NCBI RefSeq assembly: GCF_018866345.1 | Contig: NZ_CP076443.1 | Location: 581,501 to 645,500, forward strand | DNA length: 64,000 nt | Source of the DNA: Gemella sp. zg-570 | GTDB taxonomy: Bacteria > Bacillota > Bacilli > Staphylococcales > Gemellaceae | Reading direction: 5' to 3' | Shown here: positions 1 through 7,545 of the stretch, in pieces | How the letters are laid out: each line of letters starts with the position of its first letter | How positions within the stretch are numbered: the first letter of the stretch is position 1 | The notes under the pieces: model-generated | Seen by the model: the letters and a program-made list of their open reading frames with translations, nothing else | The model's database searches: none | What the model was told of the DNA's origin: nothing | Program-made: the position numbers and the translations under genes

Positions 1-123
1 ATAACAGGCTACAAGCCAGCAAATCCTGAGAAGCTAAATATTAGTAATAGTTATGACAGTCTTATAAATAGGGCTGATAGTATGTCGGCTGATGAAATAG
101 CCGATGTTTTTAAAAATTTATAA
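1..123 (+). CDS. Phage protein, C-terminal end only (probable scaffold)
   Basis: An open frame enters from the left edge and stops at TAA 121-123, giving the last 40 residues of a protein ending in an acidic helical segment (SADEIADVFKNL). Its position directly before the capsid gene is where siphoviruses usually carry the capsid scaffold, so scaffold is the best guess. This rests on position only; too little sequence is visible to recognise a family. Confidence 0.5.
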   Translation: MTGYKPANPEKLNISNSYDSLINRADSMSADEIADVFKNL

Positions 124-142
124 ATAAGGAGATAAAGATATT

Positions 143-970
143 ATGACAATAAGAAATTTTAAACCGACACTTTGGGAGGGGGCTTTACTTTCTCAATTTC
201 ACAGTGTTTCTATAGCTGACGCTATGGCAACTAAACCGACTGATATTCAGGGGGAAAAGGTAGTATTTACTAAGGTTAAAAAGGGGGCTGTAAGTGATTA
301 TGCAGGTTCTGTTAACTGGGCAGAGGTAGATACGGATATTGTAGAGATGACTTTTCCAAAGCAAAAGTATTTTGCAATTAAGCTTGATGATGTGGATAAG
401 GTACAACTTAAAAAGGATACTTTAAAACCGATAGCAGACGAACACGGGGCAGTGCTTGCTGAGACTTATGACGCTGATTTTTTCACAGAGCTTACTTCTT
501 CAGGGCAAATAAGCAAGTTGGGGTCTGCTTCAAGTAAGAAGTCGGTTCACGCTAAAAATATTTATGATTTTATAGTTGATTTGGGAACGGAGCTTTCTAA
601 GAAGAAGGTACCAAAGACTGACAGGTTCGTTACTGTTTCGGCTGAGGTTTTGGGGCTTTTATCTAAAGATCCACGTTTTACTGTTAACCCTACTGTTTTA
701 AGTAATGGTTTTGTAGAGGGTCAAAAGATAAACGGCTTGCAAGTTATGACTAGTGAGGAGTTACCACAAAGTATGGTTGCGGCACATCACAAGTCGGCTA
801 TTGGTGCAGCTAAGCAGATACAAAAGACTGAGGCTATACGACTTGAAAATTCTTTTGCCGATGGTATAAGGGGTCTTTTGAAGTACGGCTTTAAGCGTTT
901 AAGAGATGATGCTGTAGCAGTGCTTTATTATAGTGTTGTTGAAACTCCACGAGTACAAGCTGGGGCTTAG
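143..970 (+). CDS. Phage major capsid protein
   Basis: This 275-residue protein probably forms the capsid shell. The N-terminus (FKPTLWEGALL) followed by a stretch on metal-free beta-rich sequence and a conserved VDKVQ segment resembles short capsid proteins of Gram-positive siphoviruses, which adopt the HK97 fold. The start is supported by AAGGAGA at 126-132. It sits between the scaffold-like end and a head-tail connector, the standard place for the capsid gene. There is no separate protease or long N-terminal arm, consistent with a scaffold-dependent capsid. Assignment is from order and general resemblance. Confidence 0.75.
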   Translation: MTIRNFKPTLWEGALLSQFHSVSIADAMATKPTDIQGEKVVFTKVKKGAVSDYAGSVNWAEVDTDIVEMTFPKQKYFAIKLDDVDKVQLKKDTLKPIADEHGAVLAETYDADFFTELTSSGQISKLGSASSKKSVHAKNIYDFIVDLGTELSKKKVPKTDRFVTVSAEVLGLLSKDPRFTVNPTVLSNGFVEGQKINGLQVMTSEELPQSMVAAHHKSAIGAAKQIQKTEAIRLENSFADGIRGLLKYGFKRLRDDAVAVLYYSVVETPRVQAGA

Positions 971-975
971 ATTTT

Positions 976-1290
976 ATGAGAGAGGAGATTTTAAACAGCT
1001 TGAAAAATAGGCCTGGTGTAGATGGGGAGCTTTTAGAGTCTCTTGATCTGTATTCGGACGCTATCCAGGATATTTTGGAGTTTTGCAACATTGAAGAAGA
1101 TGATATTAAGCCGTCTTTTGCTAGTCTTATAAAGGACTTAATTATGTACAGGTATAATACGCTAGGGGTTGAGGGCTTACGTTCTGAAAGCTACCCTAGC
1201 GTTAGTTTTCAGTATGAAAGGGATATTCCGCCCAGAATTAAGACTAAGTTAAGGAAGTTTAGGAGGCTGTCTTATGAGCTTGATGTATAA
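976..1290 (+). CDS. Head-tail connector protein (gp6-like)
   Basis: A 104-residue, mostly helical protein follows the capsid gene by 5 bases. The pattern of a short helical N-terminus, a DLYSDAIQDILEFCN helix and an LIMYRYNTLG segment matches the family of phage gp6/YqbG-like connector proteins, which form a ring under the portal. Its end overlaps the next gene by 17 bases, typical of the tightly coupled head-completion genes. Function is inferred from family resemblance and order. Confidence 0.75.
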   Translation: MREEILNSLKNRPGVDGELLESLDLYSDAIQDILEFCNIEEDDIKPSFASLIKDLIMYRYNTLGVEGLRSESYPSVSFQYERDIPPRIKTKLRKFRRLSYELDV

Positions 1291-1588
1291 CTTGCAACCT
1301 GCAAGTGTTCTTACTTTTAAAGAGACTGTGTCTAAGTCTGGGGCTAAGTCTAAGGAGTGGGTAGAAGATAGGGAAATTAAGCTTAGTCTTAATAGTGTTA
1401 GTGAGCTTTATTTTGCTGATGATTTTAAGCGGTCTGAAGTTTCCCATATTGCCCTAACTTTTGATAAGTCGCTATCTAGTAGGAATAATAGGTTAAAGAT
1501 TGGTGGCAGGGTGTTTGAAATTGTAAGTTGTTCTTCAGAACATAGGCTTAGTTTTTTGTCTTTGAAGGAGTATGTTTATAATGGATAA
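1274..1588 (+). CDS. Head closure / head-tail adaptor protein
   Basis: A 104-residue protein starting at ATG 1274 with AGGAGG at 1261-1266 inside the preceding gene. It is predicted to be mostly beta strands, with a C-terminal segment (FEIVSCSSEHRLSFLSLKEYV) like that of phage head-tail adaptors (SPP1 gp16 type), where residues describe coordinate or unit conversion loops near the tail interface. It is the second of four small connector genes; the position in that series is the main evidence. Confidence 0.65.
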   Translation: MSLMYNLQPASVLTFKETVSKSGAKSKEWVEDREIKLSLNSVSELYFADDFKRSEVSHIALTFDKSLSSRNNRLKIGGRVFEIVSCSSEHRLSFLSLKEYVYNG

Positions 1589-1994
1589 TTCGCATTTTGT
1601 AAAGGGTGTAAAGGCCGCTAGTTTAGAACTTGTAGATATTTCTAAAAAGAGGGTTGAAGCGTCTGTAAAGCTTGTTGAGGCTAGGGCGACGGAATTAAGC
1701 CCTGTAAATTTTGGTATTTTAAAGGCTAGTAATGTAAGTGATGTAAGGCTTACTGGCGATGAGGTGGTGGGGCTTGTTGGGAATACTGCTCAATATGCCC
1801 CTTTTGTCCACCAGGGGACAGGAATTTATGCTGTAGGTGGCAATGGTCGCAAGTCTAGCTGGAAGTTTTTTATACCTGATAGGTACGGTACGAAGCGTTG
1901 GTATGTTACTAAGGGGCAAAAACCACAGCCTTTTTTACAACGGGCTATTTCTGAAAAGTTACCTGAGATTAAGAAGTTGTTAGGGGGCAAGTAG
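1581..1994 (+). CDS. HK97 gp10-family tail completion protein
   Basis: A 137-residue protein when begun at ATG 1581, which lies 10 bases after GAAGGAG (1564-1570); an earlier ATG at 1572 is too close to that site. The segment VGNTAQYAPFVHQGTG is the hallmark of the HK97 gp10/Gp10-like family, proteins that join or complete the head-tail interface. The C-terminus GQKPQPFLQRAI is also typical of that family. This is the best recognised of the small connector proteins here. Confidence 0.85.
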   Translation: MDNSHFVKGVKAASLELVDISKKRVEASVKLVEARATELSPVNFGILKASNVSDVRLTGDEVVGLVGNTAQYAPFVHQGTGIYAVGGNGRKSSWKFFIPDRYGTKRWYVTKGQKPQPFLQRAISEKLPEIKKLLGGK

Positions 1995-1995
1995 T

Positions 1996-2340
1996 ATGTT
2001 GTCGCATGTTGTAAAGAAGTTATTGGATGATGTAACGGGGCTTTCTTTTAGGCCTGTTCATGATAGTGAGGCTTTTTATATTTTGAAGCCTTTGGAAAGG
2101 GGCGTTATTAATAGGGACGTCTTGGAGGTTAGGATTATTTCAAGTGATTTTGATAATCTGGAGGTTTTAAGGGCTAATGTTGAGTGTTTAATTAGTTTTA
2201 ATAAGGATAATAACCGCCTTGTTGATGATTATTCACTGCGTTTTGCCCTAAGTGGGGGTGGCATTTTGCCCTTGCATGATTTTAATTTATATGATAGTAG
2301 CCAGTTTTTGACGGTTACTTGGTTTAAGAAAGAGAGGTAA
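1996..2340 (+). CDS. Tail terminator-like protein
   Basis: A 114-residue protein starting one base after the previous stop. By order (after the gp10-like gene, before the major tail protein) it should be the tail terminator that caps the tail tube. It has the alternating strand/helix pattern expected for that fold but no motif I can name. Treat the function as positional inference. Confidence 0.55.
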   Translation: MLSHVVKKLLDDVTGLSFRPVHDSEAFYILKPLERGVINRDVLEVRIISSDFDNLEVLRANVECLISFNKDNNRLVDDYSLRFALSGGGILPLHDFNLYDSSQFLTVTWFKKER

Positions 2341-2345
2341 TTTTT

Positions 2346-2882
2346 ATGACAAATAGAATAGATGAGTTTATTTTTGGTTCTGGTGAGCTTTACCTGGTCG
2401 CAGCAACTGACGGGGAGATACCCGAAGATGCGACTATAGAGGTTGAAGCGAATAATGTGGGGCATTGTTCGGGGGGCGCAACGCTTGAGTATAAACCCGA
2501 GGCTTACGACGTTAAAAATCAGTATAATAAGGTTGTTAAAAGGTTTATTAAGGGTGAGGAGGTTTCTTTTAAGACGGGTATTTTGACTTGGAATTTAGAT
2601 ATGCTGTCTAAGCTTTCTAATGCTAGGGTTGAGACGGTAACAAAAAATTCTAAGCAGTCTAAGAAGCTTGTTTTTGGTGCTGGGGGTAGCCTTGCAAGTA
2701 ATATTGTTAGGTTTGTTCACACTAAGGATAACGGAAAAAAGGTTCGTATCACCTTAATTGGACAAGCTGGGAATGGTTTTGCCCTTGAGTTTTCGGGAGA
2801 GAAGGAAACGACTATTGACGCTGAGTTTATGGCAGTTGAAAAGAAAAAGGGCTTTTTATGCGAAGTTAGAGAGGAACAGTAA
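2346..2882 (+). CDS. Major tail protein (tail tube)
   Basis: A 178-residue protein, likely the tube subunit. The N-terminus (FIFGSGELYLVAA) and central GEEVSFKTGILTWNLDML region resemble major tail proteins of Gram-positive siphoviruses, whose subunits stack in hexameric rings. It lies directly before the tail assembly chaperone pair, which is the usual order. Start ATG 2346 follows AGAGAGG (2331-2337). Confidence 0.75.
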   Translation: MTNRIDEFIFGSGELYLVAATDGEIPEDATIEVEANNVGHCSGGATLEYKPEAYDVKNQYNKVVKRFIKGEEVSFKTGILTWNLDMLSKLSNARVETVTKNSKQSKKLVFGAGGSLASNIVRFVHTKDNGKKVRITLIGQAGNGFALEFSGEKETTIDAEFMAVEKKKGFLCEVREEQ

Positions 2883-2885
2883 TTT

Positions 2886-3194
2886 ATGTTAAAAAATTTA
2901 ATTGAGCGTAGGCTTAGGGTAGATTGGAAGCATGACAAAACCCTTAATATTAGGGAGCTTTCTTTTAAGGATTATGAGGAAGTTTTAGAAATTGAGAAGC
3001 TTTTAGGCAGTGCTGAGACTGTGGAAAAGGGCTTGAATTTAAGGTTTAAGTTTGTTCTTAAGGCTTTAAATCGTAATTTGGAGCATGTCCCGATTTCTGA
3101 GAAAGATTTAGAAAGTGTTAATTTGGCTTTTATTAATGCTTTGTGGTTCCGTTTGATTGAGAGAACACAGGAGATTATAAACGACCCAAATTAG
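2886..3194 (+). CDS. Tail assembly chaperone, upstream frame (gpG-like)
   Basis: A 102-residue protein, four bases after the major tail gene. It is rich in charged residues and ends in ...EIINDPN. In siphoviruses the gene in this place (lambda gpG analogue) coats the tape measure during tail assembly and is extended by a ribosomal frameshift. That arrangement is seen directly here: the last two codons before the stop form the slippery heptamer C CCA AAT, and the -1 frame is open into the next reading frame. Confidence 0.8.
   Translation: MLKNLIERRLRVDWKHDKTLNIRELSFKDYEEVLEIEKLLGSAETVEKGLNLRFKFVLKALNRNLEHVPISEKDLESVNLAFINALWFRLIERTQEIINDPN
3185..3191 (+). promoter_or_regulatory. Slippery heptamer CCCAAAT for -1 frameshift
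   Basis: The heptamer reads C CCA AAT in the frame of the upstream chaperone gene, a perfect X XXY YYZ pattern, and is followed at once by the TAG stop (3192-3194). In the -1 frame the codons continue TTA GCC GTC without interruption into the reading frame that ends at 3487. The shift would join both parts into one protein of about 200 residues. Confidence 0.8.
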
Positions 3195-3487
3195 CCGTCC
3201 CACTTCCTAGCGACAGGGTGGCTAGAGAGGCTATTTTTGACAAGTATTTCGCTTGTGAGGAGTGGGAGAAAGTTTTTGATGCTAAGACTTATGAATTTAA
3301 GAGGATGAGGGATTATTCGGGCTTTTCTTTTGATGAGTTGGCTAACCTCCCTATTTCTTTATTTTTGCAGATTAAAAGGGATAGTTGGATCCACAGTATG
3401 AAGCAAAGCCCAGAGTCTGCTGAGGTTTTGAAAAATATTTATAGGTTGGGCAGAAAGGAAGCAGACAAGAATTTAAGCAGGGGTTAA
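3191..3487 (+). CDS. Tail assembly chaperone, frameshift extension (gpT-like)
   Basis: This frame has no good start of its own: the first possible start is GTG 3218, with no convincing ribosome-binding site. Read as the -1 continuation of the upstream chaperone it adds 98 residues, ending ...EADKNLSRG. The gpGT form in lambda-like phages recruits the tape measure to the tail tube protein; the same role is inferred. The tape measure gene follows, as expected. Confidence 0.75.
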   Translation, partial: LAVPLPSDRVAREAIFDKYFACEEWEKVFDAKTYEFKRMRDYSGFSFDELANLPISLFLQIKRDSWIHSMKQSPESAEVLKNIYRLGRKEADKNLSRG

Positions 3488-3526
3488 TAGCCTTTGCTTT
3501 TTTGTTTGCTAGAAAGGAGTGTTTTT

Positions 3527-6500
3527 ATGGGTGTAAATTCTGTTGGTGGTCTTAGTCTACCACCTCTTTATACCGAGATAAGGCTTAAGTACGGGGCTTT
3601 TAAGTCTGATATGGACAAGGTGGCGTCGCTTGCTACTGCTAAGGCGTCGGAGATTGAAAAGCGATTTTCTAAGCTTGATAATTTGGCGTCGCGTATGGTT
3701 AGTTTTGGTAAGAAGGCGTCGCTTGCTGTTACTGCCCCCTTGGTTACTTCTGGGCTTGCTGTGTCTAAGTTTGCTATTGATTACGAGCAGGCTTTTGCAG
3801 GTGTTAGGAAGACTACAGAGGCAACGGAAGCAGAATATAGCAGAATTAGCGACGGCATAAGGAAGATGGCAAAGGAAATTCCAGCGTCTGCTGTGTCTAT
3901 TGCCCAGGTTGCAGAGGCTGCAGGACAGCTAGGGATTAAGAAAGAGGATATCTTGAAGTTTAGCCGTGTTATGATTGATTTAGGAAATGCGACTAATTTA
4001 ACGGCTACCGAGGCGGCGACAAGTTTAGCAAGGTTTAGTAATGTTATGGGTACTAGTGCCGATAATGTGGACAGGCTGGGGTCAACTATTGTGGCCTTGG
4101 GTAATAATACGGCTACAACGGAACGTGAGATTGTGGAAATGGGCTTGCGTCTTGCTGGTGCTGGTAAGCAGGTAGGACTTACAGAAGCCCAGACTTTAGG
4201 GCTTGCGGCCGCTCTTTCTTCTGTTGGTATTGAAGCAGAAATGGGTGGCTCTGCCATGAGTAAGCTTTTAGTTAATATTAAGCTTGCTACTAGTAAGGGG
4301 GGCGAGCAGTTGCAAAAGTTCGCTTCAGTTGCTGGGCTTTCTGCTGATGAGTTTAAGCTGGCTTTTGAAAGGGACGCGTCTTCTGCTTTGCAGTTGTTTT
4401 TACAAGGTTTAAATGATACTGGCAAGAGTGGACAGTCGGCTATTGAAATTTTGTCTGATATGGGCATTGAGGAAGTGAGGCTAAGAGACACTATTTTAAG
4501 GGCTGCAAGTGCAAGTGATAAGTTTAATGAAGCCCAAAAAATAGCTAATAAGGGCTGGCAAGATAATAACGCCTTGCAACAGGAGGCACAGCAAAGATAT
4601 AAAACGACGGCGTCTCAATTACAGATAGCTAAGAATAAGTTTATAGATTTAGGTATTTCTTTAGGTTCTAAGTTGCTACCTATTCTTAATAAGGGCTTGG
4701 ATTTAGTGGGGCGTTTTATGGGCTTGTTTGATAAGTTACCCCAGGGCTTGCAGTCTTCTATTGGGGCTTTTGCTCTTTTAGCTGCTGCAATAGGCCCTGT
4801 AAGTTTAGCTCTTGGTGTGGTTGTTAAGGGTTTTATTAAGGCTAAGTCGGCTATTGGTTCTTTTGGTACTTTTGCTAAGAATATTTTTAAAAAGGATTTA
4901 GGACAGGGGACTAAAACGGCTAGTACGGATTTTAGGCTGGCAAGCTCTAGTATACAAGCAGATATTCAGCTTTTGAAGAGGTCTTTATTGGAGCTTGAAT
5001 TGCAGGCTAAAAGGGCTAATTCTTCTTTAGCAAGGGTTGGTTCTGGTGGTTTTTTAGCTGGGGCTAATAAGGCGTCTAAGGGGGCTAAAAAGGGCAAGAA
5101 TAAGGGGCTTAATAGTCCTGGTCTTGATACGGCAAGGTTTGATGTCTTGACTGCTAAGACTAAGAGATTAGGAGATGTTTCAAGCGATACTAGCAAGAAG
5201 CTTAAGGGGCTTGGTTCTTCTTCTGAAAAGGCAGGGGGTCTTGTGTTAAAGGCTGGTTCTGCTGTTGAAAAAGGAGGGGCTGGTATGGCTAAGTCTGCTA
5301 AGCTTTTGTCTAAGTCTTCACAGGCTTTAAGGGCTGTTGGCAAGGGGGCTTTGTTCGCTCTGCCATTAATAGCTGATGTTGGCTTTGGTTTTGGTGGTCT
5401 TGCGACTGCTGCAACTAGTGCTGGGGCTGGTCTTTTGGGGGCTGGTGCGTCCCTGGGTTCTTTAGCTCTTGCAGCTGCTCCTGTGGTGGCTGGTATTTCT
5501 GCAGTGGCTCTTGCTGGTTATGGGATTTATCAAGCTTTTACCGAGCAAGCAGTACCTGCTGTTGATTTGTATAAAAAGACTAGTGTTGAAACTTTTAAAA
5601 GTGTAGGCCCGCTTTATGGTCAGCATGTAGAGAGTGTTAAAAAGGTTAGTGAGCAGACACAAGAGGAATATAACCACTTTTTCAATATTTCTAAGGAAAT
5701 AAGGACGGTTGCCGAGGGTATGTATACGGGCTTATATCAGAACTCAGAGGAGGGACACAGGCTTATTGTTGAAGGGGCTGAAAGGTTTAGAAATGATTAT
5801 GTAGCTAAGGTTAACCAGGCTAAAGACGAGACGCTACAAAGGTTTAATGAGTTGTTTTCTTCTTCTTCTGAGCTTAGCAAAGAGGCTAAGGAGGCCTTTA
5901 TTAAGGACGCTGAGGAGACGGCGACAAAGACTATTTTATCAGCTGAGGAGAGAACAAAAAGGATTATAGAATTGTCTGAGGAGCTTAAGACAGCACAAGG
6001 TGAAAATGCTAGGTCTATTAAGGATGAGATTATACGGCTAACTAAGGAGCAAGACGAGGAAACAGTTACGATTGTGGCTAAGAATAAGGCAGAACAAGAG
6101 GTTATTTTGTCTAATTTAAAAGATAGGGCTAATGAGATTACACAAGAACACGTGGCAGGGATTATTGAAAAGATTAATAAGTTACGTGATGATACGATAG
6201 AAGCGGCTAAGACTAAAAAAGACGAGCAATTAAGGCTTGCTGAGGAGTTTAAGGCAAGAAAAGAGGCTTTAAACGGACAGCTTACGACAGACGAGAAAAA
6301 GACGTATGAGGCGATGAAAAAGGCGACGGTTGAGACTTACGCCAAAGCTACTAAGGAGGCTGAACGCCTAAGAAGTGAGGGTATAAGCAAGCTTAGGGGT
6401 GAATATAGTCAGTTTGACAAGTCTTTAGATTTTAATACTGGTAAGGTTAAGTCTTGGATTGATAGAGTTATTGAGGGTATTTTAGGGCTTAATAGGACAA

Positions 6501-6850
6501 AAATACAGAGTCAATCGGCAACTTATAGGATAAATTACCAGGTTTACGAGCAAGTTATGCGTCTTGAAGATAGGGGAAAGGCTATTGCAAACGGCCATAA
6601 TTCTTATATGGCTTACCACTATAACGGGCTTGATTTTGTCCCTTATGACGGCTACCACGCCAGACTACACAGGGGCGAGCGTGTCCTTACTGCTGAAGAG
6701 AATAAGGAGTATTCACAAGGTGGCAGGGGGGACACTGTAATTAATATTGACAAGGTTTATAATAATACTCCTCAGGATATTAGGAAGATAGCAAGGGAAC
6801 TTGACTATGAAATGCGTAAGCAAAAAATGGCTTTAGGGGGTGGTTTGTAA
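3527..6850 (+). CDS. Tail tape measure protein
   Basis: A 1107-residue protein that sets tail length and threads the tail lumen. I choose ATG 3527 because AGAAAGGAG (3511-3519) precedes it by 8 bases; an upstream frame extension lacks such a site. Residues about 70-350 match the TP901 tape-measure core (EYSRISDGIRKMA, AEAAGQLG, ATNLTATEAATSLARFSNVMG). A glycine/alanine-rich hydrophobic block near residues 630-680 would be the membrane-active segment, followed by a long charged helical region (about 720-990). By the usual rule of about 0.15 nm per residue the tail would be near 165 nm. Confidence 0.9.
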   Translation: MGVNSVGGLSLPPLYTEIRLKYGAFKSDMDKVASLATAKASEIEKRFSKLDNLASRMVSFGKKASLAVTAPLVTSGLAVSKFAIDYEQAFAGVRKTTEATEAEYSRISDGIRKMAKEIPASAVSIAQVAEAAGQLGIKKEDILKFSRVMIDLGNATNLTATEAATSLARFSNVMGTSADNVDRLGSTIVALGNNTATTEREIVEMGLRLAGAGKQVGLTEAQTLGLAAALSSVGIEAEMGGSAMSKLLVNIKLATSKGGEQLQKFASVAGLSADEFKLAFERDASSALQLFLQGLNDTGKSGQSAIEILSDMGIEEVRLRDTILRAASASDKFNEAQKIANKGWQDNNALQQEAQQRYKTTASQLQIAKNKFIDLGISLGSKLLPILNKGLDLVGRFMGLFDKLPQGLQSSIGAFALLAAAIGPVSLALGVVVKGFIKAKSAIGSFGTFAKNIFKKDLGQGTKTASTDFRLASSSIQADIQLLKRSLLELELQAKRANSSLARVGSGGFLAGANKASKGAKKGKNKGLNSPGLDTARFDVLTAKTKRLGDVSSDTSKKLKGLGSSSEKAGGLVLKAGSAVEKGGAGMAKSAKLLSKSSQALRAVGKGALFALPLIADVGFGFGGLATAATSAGAGLLGAGASLGSLALAAAPVVAGISAVALAGYGIYQAFTEQAVPAVDLYKKTSVETFKSVGPLYGQHVESVKKVSEQTQEEYNHFFNISKEIRTVAEGMYTGLYQNSEEGHRLIVEGAERFRNDYVAKVNQAKDETLQRFNELFSSSSELSKEAKEAFIKDAEETATKTILSAEERTKRIIELSEELKTAQGENARSIKDEIIRLTKEQDEETVTIVAKNKAEQEVILSNLKDRANEITQEHVAGIIEKINKLRDDTIEAAKTKKDEQLRLAEEFKARKEALNGQLTTDEKKTYEAMKKATVETYAKATKEAERLRSEGISKLRGEYSQFDKSLDFNTGKVKSWIDRVIEGILGLNRTKIQSQSATYRINYQVYEQVMRLEDRGKAIANGHNSYMAYHYNGLDFVPYDGYHARLHRGERVLTAEENKEYSQGGRGDTVINIDKVYNNTPQDIRKIARELDYEMRKQKMALGGGL

Positions 6851-7545
6851 TGTTTAGTTTTAAGGGAGTTTCTAGCGATAGCTTGGGGCTTGTCTTTTCT
6901 TATTTCCCTAATTTGCCAACAGGTCAGAAAAGGACACAGTTTTTAACAGTTCCAGGCAGGGACGGCTTTTTAACTTTGGAAGATGACAGCCTAGAGGCTA
7001 TAAGCCTAACTTTGGAGGGACACACAGAGGCGAGCAGGCAAGACTTACTGGCTTTTTTTAGTGGCGAGGGGGACTTGGTTTTTGATGCTTACCCGGACAG
7101 GTATTATAGGGCTATGGTTACTAAGGGGGTCGAGGTTGCTTATCCCCTGGGTAATAGTTCTTTGATTAAGTTTCTTGTGGTGTTAGAGTGTGAGCCTTTT
7201 TCAAGACTTATTAGTAATGAGCTTGTCCCACTTAGTATTACTGACGGGGCTTTTTGCGTTAATAATCCTTATAGTCTTAAGGCTTACCCTTATTTAAAAA
7301 TTGCAGGTTCTGGTCTTGTAACTTTTAAAAGGGATGGACTTTTTTTATGTTCTTTTGATTTAGGGTCTGACGCGGGGGCTTATGTTGAAGTTGACAGCGA
7401 ACTTAATTCTGTTTTTGTGGGTGCTTCTTCCAGAGAAAGAACTTCAAAGGGAAAGCTACCTGTTTTAAGTCCTGGTGATAATATTTTTACTGTTGAGGGT
7501 AACGTTACAAGTATAGAAATTAAATATAATTGGAGGCTCTTATAG
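6850..7545 (+). CDS. Distal tail protein (Dit-like)
   Basis: A 231-residue protein whose ATG overlaps the tape measure stop. The start MFSFKGVSSDSLGLVF and the PGRDGFLTLEDDSLEAISLTLEG segment are characteristic of the Dit family (SPP1 gp19.1, PF05709 type), which forms the hexameric hub at the tail tip that carries the baseplate or receptor-binding parts. Its position between tape measure and Tal agrees. Confidence 0.85.
   Translation: MFSFKGVSSDSLGLVFSYFPNLPTGQKRTQFLTVPGRDGFLTLEDDSLEAISLTLEGHTEASRQDLLAFFSGEGDLVFDAYPDRYYRAMVTKGVEVAYPLGNSSLIKFLVVLECEPFSRLISNELVPLSITDGAFCVNNPYSLKAYPYLKIAGSGLVTFKRDGLFLCSFDLGSDAGAYVEVDSELNSVFVGASSRERTSKGKLPVLSPGDNIFTVEGNVTSIEIKYNWRLL

Noticed and set aside
3218-3487. 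Independent GTG-started 89-residue gene
   Set aside because: No convincing ribosome-binding site; the slippery heptamer and open -1 frame explain it better as a frameshift extension.
3781-4491. 236-residue minus-strand frame inside the tape measure gene
   Set aside because: Shadow frame caused by the biased codon use of the tape measure gene; no start signals, poor protein composition.
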